64,000 nucleotides of DNA, taken from NCBI GenBank assembly GCA_008933995.1, contig WARS01000110.1:806001-870000 (forward strand), in the 5' to 3' direction. The stretch's first letter is position 1. Each line of letters begins with the position of its first letter. Shown in pieces: positions 54,830 through 64,000 of the stretch. The translations under genes were made by a program, and so were the position numbers. Source of the stretch: Datnioides undecimradiatus (lineage: Eukaryota > Chordata > Actinopteri > Lobotiformes > Datnioididae). The notes under the pieces are model-generated. The model made no database searches and was not told the origin of the DNA. It worked only from the letters and a program-made list of their open reading frames with translations.

Positions 54830-54844
54830 TATATATATATATAT
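54786..54844. repeat. (ATCT)n-(AT)n compound microsatellite
   Basis: Three ATCT units lead into about 45 bases of near-perfect AT, interrupted once at 54825-54827. Confidence 0.9.
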
Positions 54845-54869
54845 TTTCTTTATGTTAGCAAAGCTTTTT

Positions 54870-55197
54870 TATATCAAGGAACACTAGAGGTAGGACCCAA
54901 ATGCAGACACTGGACTCCGAACGAAATCCAAAAACATAAATCCAAAACACCACAAGGAAAATGCAGGGAACAATGGGCAACAGTCAAACCATGCAGACAA
55001 GAGGCAAACCTAAGTCAACAATCCAACAGCAGATAAAGAGATGGAAAAACATGAGATAGACGAGGGAGGGGAGGCGACCGAGGCAAAGGGGAGAGCAATC
55101 AATAAATGAGACACTGGTGAAAATGACACGGGAGTGACCAGGAAACAAGCACTGGTCCAAACGGTCAAAAGCAGAGCTCAAACTCAAACTGTGACAT
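54870..55197. mobile_element. Interspersed repeat of the GGACCCAAATGCAGAC type
   Basis: Begins AGGTAGGACCCAAATGCAGA. It continues as A-rich, G/C-interrupted sequence with AACCATGCAGACAAGAGGCA and ends with AAACTGTGACA. This non-coding arrangement is seen repeatedly in fish genomes as an end fragment of DNA elements. Exact family not determined. Confidence 0.5.
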
Positions 55198-57198
55198 TTT
55201 ACATGTAATATACCACACAGTTTAGATAATGGTGCCTATAGGGAACGCATCTGCCTATACCAATGTGATACCAATATGTTCCAGATTGTCATAGATTTAC
55301 AACATTCAGATTGCACTTTGAATTTGTTGCTTCTGTTTGCCCACAATTATTTCACTGTGTAATATGTCAGTGTTTTGTTTTTAACTTCTTCTACTGCCCC
55401 CGAGTGGCCAAAAAGTGTTCCATTAATAGCTTAAAGCACACCTACTGTATGTAACCTTCGCCCGAGGGAAGCCACTGATGACGATTATAGTGAAAAATTG
55501 TGATTAAAAATATTGTGTAATAGTGAAACATTATGAAAACTGAGCAATGTTAGTTAAACAGCAATATTTATGTAAAGTTTGCTAGTTTTTGCCACTCGCA
55601 GTAGATAAAAAGTGTGTTAAACTGAACAAAGAAGTATTTAATTCACTCGTGAAACACGTTTTTAATTTGTAAGAATAAGCTTTGGAAAGTAAAATATTCT
55701 TATTTTCAGTTAAACAACAGCTGAACAACAGCAGTCTCAAGTTTTGCTCGCCTCATACCAGAACTTCAGGACTGTACTCAGTGATTTGTATTTGAGATAC
55801 TTTAACTGTCACAAACACTTTGTGCAACAGATTGTGGAAATTGCTGCATAGACACTGCTCTGTCACCTGTTTGGCAGCAGACTTTGTGATTTCCTTGTGG
55901 GAGTTGGGCACCTCGAGGAGAAAGTGGGAGGAAAAGAGCGAGTGTTTCCCATCTTCTCTGTTAAAATCAATATCATCTCTGTTGTTTTTCATCTCTCCTC
56001 CGTGTTATTTTTTTTTTTCCCTTTGCAGTCTCCTCCATCTGTCTCAGGACTCTCTTGCCGTTCTTCCACCACTGTCCCTTCCTGTGTCTCTTTTTCTATT
56101 TCTGTCTGCACCTGGTCCAGGAACGGCAGCATGACTCATAAAGCCAGGCAGGTAGAGACACTCATAAATGTATAAAAATAGTCCGGAACACATTTTTTTT
56201 AGACAATGAGCCATAAAAAAACATGAAGGATTTATATTTTAATATTTCTCAACCAAAGATCTATTATGAGCACATAACATGAGAGTTTGCCTCATGTGCA
56301 ATGAATTTTAAAGAATTTTACTACATGATATAATGTTTAATATTTGTGGTTAGTAGCATAGATTTATGTTGAACTTTTGAGAAATATATTAAAATATATA
56401 AAAATATATTAAAATCATAAGGACATATAATGTCTAAGATTATCTAGCTGCAGGGGCTGAGGGTCCGCCCGAACTCTCTCTGCAAATGAAAGCTATCCGC
56501 GTTTAGCTGCTCTAAGCCTAAATCAAACTGTTTCTCAACTCAAAGAGATTTTGCAGTTCAATGGGGAGATTCAGTACAGTAATCACTTCCAGAAATATTT
56601 TCTTAAAGGCTTTGAAAAGATCGCCCTCTTTTCAAAGCTTCCGTGGCTCTGAGGTCTTCACTCAGAGCTGTGTGTAGGGGTGCGTAGAGTACGTTATGTT
56701 GTGGGCTATTAAAAGCTAACTCTGAGAATGGATTACTCCCTGTGTTAACTAGTTATCACAAGAATGAGAAGGATTTACAGCCAGAAAACAATCAGAGTTT
56801 GAGCTACGTAGCTGCTAGATGTTTATTTTATCACTGTTGATGGATTTTAGGGTTCATTTTTCCTTTAAGGCATGGAGGTATGAGAGCTACAAATCCACCA
56901 CGAGACGATCCACCACCTTTTATTGACTCATTTAACATAGAAACAAATGTTTTGATAAGGACGTGCAGACACCTTTGAACACCCATGTACATCACTTGCA
57001 CACACTCACACACACGCACACCCTTTGATATGCATTTGAACAGTAATGCAGAATTATGTCACATACACTGTGGAGACACAGCCATCCACCTTGTGTGGCT
57101 GTCAACTTGTAGAGCCTGATGTTACCGGGATTATTAAAGTCATCAATCATAGCTCACACACAAATGCAGCTGTGTATTCTTATCGTGTTGACGTTGTG

Positions 57199-57236
57199 AT
57201 CAACAAAAGAGATTCTGTCTCATCTCTTTTGTTGAT
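57199..57236. repeat. Perfect 15-bp inverted repeat
   Basis: Arms ATCAACAAAAGAGAT (57199-57213) and its exact complement (57222-57236) enclose an 8-base loop. Confidence 0.9.
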
Positions 57237-57789
57237 ATCAGGTGATGTATGTGAGCCGCTTGACTGCTCGCAGAAGTACAGAGATGTGTCCTTCATGCCT
57301 CTCTAATCTGTACCAGCTGATTCTAAGTTTAATCATTTGAGTTCGAGTGGAAAGTCAACACTAACACAAGTTACTTTCACATTATATGCCCCACTTTTAT
57401 CAGTTACACCCTCTGTGCAGGTGCAGCATTTAAGTAATATGGGAGAAAAAGACACTAAGCTGAACACAAAACTGATTTGTGATGAAAAGTAAAAGCTCAA
57501 AAATATACTGCGGCATTTAAGAAAGTGTTTTTTTCTCTCGTTTTTGTGCTTTGAAGTCCATGTTACTATAAAAACACTGTTGAAGTCAGCATCTTAGCAG
57601 GTAGATGACTCTGTTCCATCATGCTGTGCAGGCAACAGTTCTCAGTTAGAGTTAATGTATCGCCAAAATGCATTTTCTGCCGTTAAATGGTCCAAATAGT
57701 CGTTGCTGCAACGAGGAATATTCACTTTCTCCATTTGGTTTTCTTGACTAATCATGGAAAGTCAACAAACTGCTAAGGGCCTACTGGCA

Positions 57790-58155
57790 TGGTAAATGAG
57801 ACTCAGACCCCAGGAAGCAGACACGGTCTCAAAAAAGTGTATCAGCATAATGTGAACAGCCAAAAATGCAGACACAAACTAAAAAAGATGGCAAAAGGCA
57901 ACATACACAAAAGAGCAAAGTACAACATACACAAAAAAAAACAGAATAAGAAGAAAACTCAGGTGCAGGTACAGCGAAAAACAACCCGAAAAAATAGTCG
58001 ACACCACCTCCGGGTATGTGGACCAGAGCAAATGGTGACAGGATGACCAACAAGTAGGTGGGACCGCCCCTGGAAGAACAGCGCCTCCCTTGATCTCCGG
58101 CTCACATGCCCCCCTGGAAACACACAGGAAACGGTGTCACCCATGACACCATGAC
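57790..58155. mobile_element. Candidate interspersed repeat, A-rich then GC-rich
   Basis: An A-rich half with repeated ACATACACAAAA (57850-57960) passes into a GC-rich half around 58005-58110, ending near a TGACACCATGACAC stretch. The composition differs sharply from its surroundings and looks transposon-derived, but no family signature was secured. Confidence 0.3.
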
Positions 58156-58254
58156 ACTACTGCCTAACACAAAATGTAGAAGTTAAAAGTATAGTTTGCA
58201 TGGTGCAGTAGCCTGTTCAAGGCAAGCAGTAGTAGGCAAGAATGGCAAGCTGAT

Positions 58255-58585
58255 AGGGTGGCACAGTGGTTTGGTGGTTAGCACTATGCCTCCCAGTGAG
58301 AAGGTCCCAGGTTTGATTACCAACCAGGCCCCTTCTGTGTTGAGATTGCATGTTCTATCCATGTCTGCATGTTCGCTCTGGGCACTCCAGCTTCCTCCCA
58401 CCAACCAGAAACATGCATGAAAGGTGAACTGGGAAATCTAAATTGACCATAGTGTGATTAACTTTGATTAAGTCTGTTTATAAGTGTCAGCCCAGCAACA
58501 GGCTGGCGACCTGTCCTGGGTGTACCCTGCGTCCCGCCCAATGACTGCTGGGATAGGCTCAACCTCGAAAAGGATATACAAAAAC
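58255..58585 (+). mobile_element. Abundant fish repeat (GTGGCACAGTGGTT type), near complete
   Basis: The landmarks of a very common teleost repeat occur in order: GGTGGCACAGTGG, TGGTTAGCAC, CCCAGGTTTGATTACCAACC, GCATGTTC, CTTCCTCCCACCA, AAATTGACC, GGCTGGCGACCTGTCCTGGG, TGTACCCTGCGTCCCGCCCA and GCTGGGATAGGCTC. It is non-coding and moderately diverged. Confidence 0.8.
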
Positions 58586-59019
58586 CATTGTCTTGGTAAT
58601 TTTTCTGTTCATGACAACTGTACTTGAATTTTAATCAATGTAAGTGCCATTAAGGCATAAAATTAGGCATATTTAACGGTTTGGCCACTTGGAGGGAGAG
58701 GTAAGGGACCTCAGAGGTCACTGCATTGGAGCCAGCCGCAAGGAACCTCAGAACATTCTTAGGAAACCAGTGGGTGAGGTCACAGTGGCTGTGCGCTGTT
58801 GTTATAGAGTACATGCAAGCACGTTAGAAGCATTTACATGGATATCTTTTGCATCTCCCACACTACATAAAAACTCAGCTACTTAATAAACTTAATTCTA
58901 AGCTCCCCTCGCTTTGGATTCACACATTTGGTTACTGGAAGAATGCTGAAAATGCCAAGTAACCAGACGGTGGGCTGTTTTGTTGACGTCCCTCCAGTAT
59001 CAGGCGGATGCAAAGTAGC

Positions 59020-59035
59020 AAAAAAAAAAAAAAAA
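59020..59035 (+). repeat. A16 homopolymer
   Basis: Sixteen consecutive A residues followed by TAAAA. Confidence 0.85.
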
Positions 59036-60534
59036 TAAAATCTTCATTTATTCCACCCGAGTCAGGTTTCTCACTTTAAAGCCAACACAAAGCATTTAGA
59101 ATCACAACCAGCACAAATTTTTAAACAACACACGCCGCGTTGGTTGCCGGAAGCGAGTTTTTGCATTACAGCCTTTCATGCAGTTTTGACTTTACTGCTG
59201 CACAGCAAAGTATTTTCATTTCTGAGCATTCTCTTCTGCTTATTTACATCTCAGTACCTCACTAAAGTAATAATGTAAAGACCTGGGAAGCCGCTGATCA
59301 CTGATTTTGTCTTGAAGCTGCTCAGTACGATAGACGCATAAGCTCCAATACTTTGATTACAATCATTGATTTATTGTTGCCTCCTCTGTGGTTACGACAA
59401 AATGTTAAGTACACAAAGCTTCCATGTTTGCAGTCAAGACTGTGAATAATTAATCTACTAAGTTATGTTTTAATGCTGTGCTCCATGTTGATATATGCTG
59501 TTTTGTCATATTGCCTTATGTTATGGCTGTCATATGCATTAATTAAAGAAAGAGGTTTTTATATAATGGAATCATAAAACAGCTGTGCTTCCGCCTCCCA
59601 TTACAATCTAAACAGAAGGCTCTGCTTGTCACTGCTGCCCATTGCAGAACCTGTCTCTTAGTCTTAGCTGTCGGTGCCAGAACATGTGTTGAGGTTAAAA
59701 TCAGATGATTTGTGTCCTGTCACCTCTTGCCCAGTTTTCCTGTGCATGTACAGTAAGTGTAGCCATTTTTTATTCCATTTGAGCAGATTCTTCAGAGTCG
59801 ATTTCAGGGAGAGGTCAGAGCAGAGGCATATCCAGTGATGCATGAGGAAAAAAAAACAGACTTTGTAGTAGATACAGGGATAAGACTGGAGCTGGACAAC
59901 TGAGATAGGGTTAGAGTAAGCAGTCTGAGGCGCTGACAGCAGCCGACTCACAGGAAACCTGAGATAGAGTTTGGCAGGCAGGCAGGCAGATCCAGGCAGG
60001 AAGGGAAACAAGTGGTGCTGCCTGATTAGCTTAGTCTTCATTAGACCTGCTAATGATCTCAATGGAGACAGCTCCAGATCCAACTGCCACTACCTCTAAG
60101 ACGCTTGGGTTTATGTTTGCTGTCAGCACAAATGCACAATTATGCAAATTGTGCAAAAACATAGAAAGTACAGAGGATCATTTTTAGCGAATGTTGATTG
60201 GGAAGAGGGCATATGCACTACAAATATGAATGTCGTGGAGTAGGAGTGTATCCCTCTGTCATAACTAAGTACTATTTAACTATGACAAATAGGAATCTCA
60301 AAACCATTGACACGTTACGGAACATGCGGGGGCTCTCGAACGGAAGTAACGTCTGCTTGACATCCCTCATTACACATGTCTTGAACTTCACAAGTAAAAA
60401 GCTTAAAGAGTAGTCTATGCACAAGAGCTAGTGTGTGTTTGAGTGATGACATGATGATGTAGAAACGTTTGTATGATTCTTGATTTTAACAGCCCAAGGA
60501 ATGATTCCTTGAAACGTTTGCAATTAAATTTTAG

Positions 60535-60975
60535 TCTTATAGCACCAAACCTCAACAGAAGATATCTTAGAGCGCTTAACACAACATACAGTGGTGCAAT
60601 GTGTAATCACAGATCCAGACTCTACAGCTCAGCAGACAGAAATACCTGCAGAAAGCAACAAGAAGATGGAGAAGAGAGAGCCAATACAAGACTGCAGGAG
60701 AGAGAATATGTGGAGTTTTGGTAATGTGCGTCAGTGGGAACAGAACATGGACAGATGGAGAGGCAGAGGAAGAAAGAAGAGCCAAGTGCATTATGGCAAG
60801 ACCAAGTGGTGGTTCAGGGCTCACCTGAGCCAGGTCGAACCATAAGCTTTATTAACGAGGAACGTTTTGAGCCCACTCTTAAATATGGAGACGGTATCCC
60901 CCCTGATGAACCCAGACTGGGAGCTGGTTTCCCAGGAGAGGAGCTCGGTTGGTAGCATAGAGCGCTGACTGTACT
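60535..60975 (+). mobile_element. Interspersed repeat fragment (TAAGCTTTATTAACGAGG type)
   Basis: The order TATAGCACCAAACCTCAACA, AGATATCTTAGAGCGCTT and, at 60838-60955, ATAAGCTTTATTAACGAGGA, CTCTTAAATATGGAGACGGT and ACTGGGAGCTGGTTTCCCAG matches a repeat common in teleost genomes. It is still partly open in two frames, but this is not a host gene. Confidence 0.6.
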
Positions 60976-61147
60976 TGCCTTTTTGTTTATGAGCAGAGAT
61001 GGTCAAAGACTGTACAGCGAATGTTCATTCATTTAGATTATTATGAGTTTAATGGTACGCAAAAACCGATGCTGCCTAAGCATTTAGTGAGCTGTATATC
61101 ATCGGGATCAGCCTAATGTGCCACACAAAAATCAGCACGTTTTACAT

Positions 61148-61172
61148 TGTGTGTGTGCCGTGTGTGTGTGTG
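61148..61172. repeat. Interrupted (TG)n microsatellite
   Basis: TG units broken once by CCG at 61158-61160. Confidence 0.85.
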
Positions 61173-64000
61173 CAGTGCTGGGTTGAACTGCCCCTGCACT
61201 CCCGTGGTCTCAGGTCTGTAGAAATTAAAGCATTTATTTATGCGTTTTTTTCCTCAGTCCTGATATGAAAGCAATTATACTCATAACAGAAAGGATCTGA
61301 TGATTCATCAGAGCCATAGACACCCAAAACATGAATTAGCAGGCTGGTCGTGAGGGAAAGCAGCAGAATGAGAGGAGCGGGGTGCGGTCTCTCCCATGGG
61401 TGAGCTGCTTGCGTCCTTTGCTCGATTTTGTGTTTCCACAGAAACAAACCATTGATGTTCTCTCCAACACTATTACACGCTCTGTGCAGACCTCCACTTC
61501 AGCTCAAACTTCACAGCTGCTAATCCTCACTATCCCATCTGTATTATTGGATACCAGTGAATACTCCGTAGGTGAACATGTTAATCTGCCAGACGAAAGC
61601 CTCTGTGAATACGCTGTACAGAGAGCTTTCCCAGCTAAGAACCTCAAGCCCCTCAGCGCTTCCTCTTAGACGCTGAAAGCACCAATAAAAGCAGACTATT
61701 ATGCCCATAAAACACGAGTTTTTTCCCAGCATCACAGAGAGTTATGTTGTTGTTGGTCATTATATTCCACTGTAATATCCACTAGATTCACCTCACAGAG
61801 GAAAAACACAAGCTGACGACCACAAAAACTCGGAGTGGATATGAATTCGTCGTGCAGATGGGTTCTTTCTCTATAATTAATGACGATATTCTCTGTGCTG
61901 TGTTTATGTAGAGACCCATTTGCATAAACGCAGTACATTTTCAGAAACCCTTTATTTAATTTTTGTTTACCAGTAAGTCGGGATATTATTAAAACTTATT
62001 AAACCGAGAGCCACATACGTCGAAATGAGCACGAGGCAAATTCCGTGTTTGTGTTTGAATAATTGTGTCACAGTGTTGCTTTCACCATCAGCCCTAAGAA
62101 GCTCATTATGGCTCAGCATTAATGCAGCAATTACAGAGGGAGGGAGGGAGATGACTAATGGATGGGTCACAGCCAGAAAGAGACTATTTACCTCCATTTC
62201 TCCTTTATTTCTGCATATGATTCAACTCATTTCTCTGCACCACCTCTGTGTTTCTGTTACATCTCATATACTAATGCTCTGTTACCATATATCAGCGCAG
62301 TTTCTGCAGTACTGGATGTAAACAACCAAGAAGTAAATGGATATAGGCAATTTTGTAACCATTTTAAAACAATCTGCAGTTTTAGGTCATGTTCTTATTT
62401 TAAATTACAGATACATATTCAGCTTATTCATATAAACAATGAACAAGCCATCCATGCTGGCACTAAAACCCCCGGCCTGTCCTTAAGTCGCTCCGTTTGG
62501 GAACCACTGAACCAAGAAACCCAGCTGCAGCTGCTGGCACAAGAACGACGAATGCAGAAAATTTTCCAATTCCAAAAAGAGAAATTATCCTTCGATCGTA
62601 ATATGATTTATGCTATAGGCCTATAAATATGTGCTGGATTATTAAAAGAGTTTATTCTGTAAAATATGAAATATTATTATTGGTCTAAAGGACAAAAAAC
62701 CTTGACGTACTGAGGGATTACTCAGGAACTATTCAGTATCACCTGTCACTACTTTATCACTTCACACATATTCATGAACTTTGGAATACCTAATGATTTA
62801 ATGAAAATAGGATCCCAGTCTGTTCTCCAGTAACACTTTATCTCCTATACAGTGCTTCATTAGGAATTATTAGGGACGTGCTCATTAACAGGTCATTAGT
62901 CATCAAGTTTGTTCCTGATTCGTTTCGCATTTGAACTTATAATTAACTAATAATTAGCTAGTCTATAAAATTTGAATAGGAGTTCTTTATTCGTTTCTCA
63001 TTTGTTACTTGTAACTAATCACGTCCTTTACTGAGAGTGTTACTGCAGGACATGAGCGTGAGGGCTCAACATTTTGGAAATACACTTGTACCGAATAAGA
63101 AATCTAAGATGACCTTCCATCCACTGATCAATCTGTGCCCTGCTCATATTTAAATGAAAACCACGTATTTGGGTTATCGCGTAAGCAAGCAACGTAGACA
63201 ACTCTCTGCAGAACTGTTACCGTACTGATATTCACAAGAATGTTTCAGCATAGAATATAAGAATATAAGCTACCAGGTGCTGAACAGTTTCTTTAATTTG
63301 ATTGTGAGCTGCTCCAACATTGAAGTGAGGATTCAACTGAACTGCCAAGTTATTTCGACTAAAGGAACCGTCGGGTTTGATTTCCCGGAAAGATTTCTGA
63401 TGAAGCGATCGCAAGTCACGGTGTCTGAATCATCAGAGCAGCCACCATCAGATCAAGATCTCTGCTGATGTCTTAGGAAATATACGGCTCAAATTCCATT
63501 GAGATGCATTAGACCTACGTTACAGTTTTCAATTTTAAACAGAGTTCAGTTCTCTGTAGAATGATCCTCCATGTTGTGCACATATGTAAGTGTGTATTTC
63601 CCTTTTTTTAGGAATATCATATATCTATAAATATATATCTCTACATCACAGTCTTTTTCCTGCACATCCCTTGAATAAAGCAGATTTCCTCATAGTGCCA
63701 CTCATTAGTCTGACAGTACCATTACGAAGCTGAACAGAAATTGTTGGCAAACAACAGTTCGTCTACTTTTCTTGCAGATCTCTATCACTCCGTTTCTGCT
63801 GCAGAGAGCCAATTTAGCCCGCAGCAGTCATTAAAGTTGATATTATCCTCTCTTTATTGGTAATGAACGGACAACACAAGTACCTGCAGTGTAAAGGGTC
63901 CACTCAGAGCGCAGCTGCATACAGATTACTGCCTCCGACCCTTTAAATATTTAAAGGTGTGCTGTAGGTGGCCAGCAATCGTATCTCACTTCTGAAAACG

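Larger units (their letters stand above)
29474..64000 (+). other. sgsm2 intron 2, open at the right edge (more than 34.5 kb)
   Basis: After the donor at 29474-29475 I found no stretch encoding the next conserved RUN-domain segment (expected to start A/G-A-V-E-A-C-L-L-H) up to the window end, so the whole remainder appears intronic. It contains the repeats and elements listed separately. Intervals without a listed item (for example 35200-42070, 45030-51400, 61175-64000) show AT-rich DNA with no gene signal. A short exon could still have been missed by eye. Confidence 0.5.

Noticed and set aside
59664-60083. 139-codon minus-strand frame
   Set aside because: It has no ATG start and no recognisable domain; composition looks like chance translation of AT-rich DNA.
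60473-60955. Overlapping plausible-looking frames of 73-84 codons
   Set aside because: They lie within a known type of fish interspersed repeat, so they are not a host gene.
29474-64000. Searched for miR-22 and miR-132/212 hairpins, which lie near SGSM2 in mammals
   Set aside because: No matching mature sequence was seen in the window.

Overview
This window is nuclear DNA from a ray-finned fish, most likely a teleost. The genes are intron-split with GT/AG borders, and their spliced exons encode vertebrate proteins. The surrounding DNA is AT-rich and holds microsatellites and diverged transposon copies of types common in teleosts (Tc1/mariner, an L2/CR1-like LINE and other interspersed repeats). 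No bacterial, phage or organellar signal was seen. All identifications come from reading translations and splice signals by eye and from remembered family features; no database search was run.

Left part (1-13.7 kb), compact and gene-dense: a decayed Tc1-like transposase fragment at the edge; lyrm9 (+, three coding exons, 78 aa, mitochondrial LYR-motif protein); ift20 (-, four coding exons, 132 aa, intraflagellar transport B subunit), which converges on lyrm9; and tnfaip1 (+, six coding exons, 326 aa, BTB/KCTD-type CUL3 adaptor). ift20 and tnfaip1 are divergent, with about 1 kb of shared upstream DNA. That interval holds a near-consensus RFX X-box on the ift20 side, a possible Tc1 terminal-repeat remnant on the tnfaip1 side, and a cluster of GCTAAC/TTAGC-type motifs.

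Middle (13.7-17.3 kb): tnfaip1 3' UTR and intergenic DNA with a MITE-like element and a (TG)22 microsatellite, then a GC-rich promoter and leader region.

Right part (17.3-64 kb): the 5' end of sgsm2 (+). Only its first two coding exons are visible (17644-17703 and 29398-29473; 45 complete residues leading into the RUN domain). Intron 1 is 11.7 kb and intron 2 runs beyond the window (more than 34.5 kb). About 46 kb is therefore intronic and populated by repeats, a truncated LINE in antisense, palindromes, and candidate regulatory motifs: four perfect CRE octamers in or beside the gene, a 13/14 RFX X-box, CTCF-like motifs and a CpG-dense patch. I found no CRISPR, tRNA, rRNA or recognisable miRNA, and no convincing nested protein gene.

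The genes do not form one pathway: lyrm9 is mitochondrial, ift20 ciliary/Golgi, tnfaip1 acts in ubiquitination of RhoA-type substrates, and sgsm2 is a Rab-GAP-type regulator. The ift20/tnfaip1 head-to-head pair is also found in mammals.
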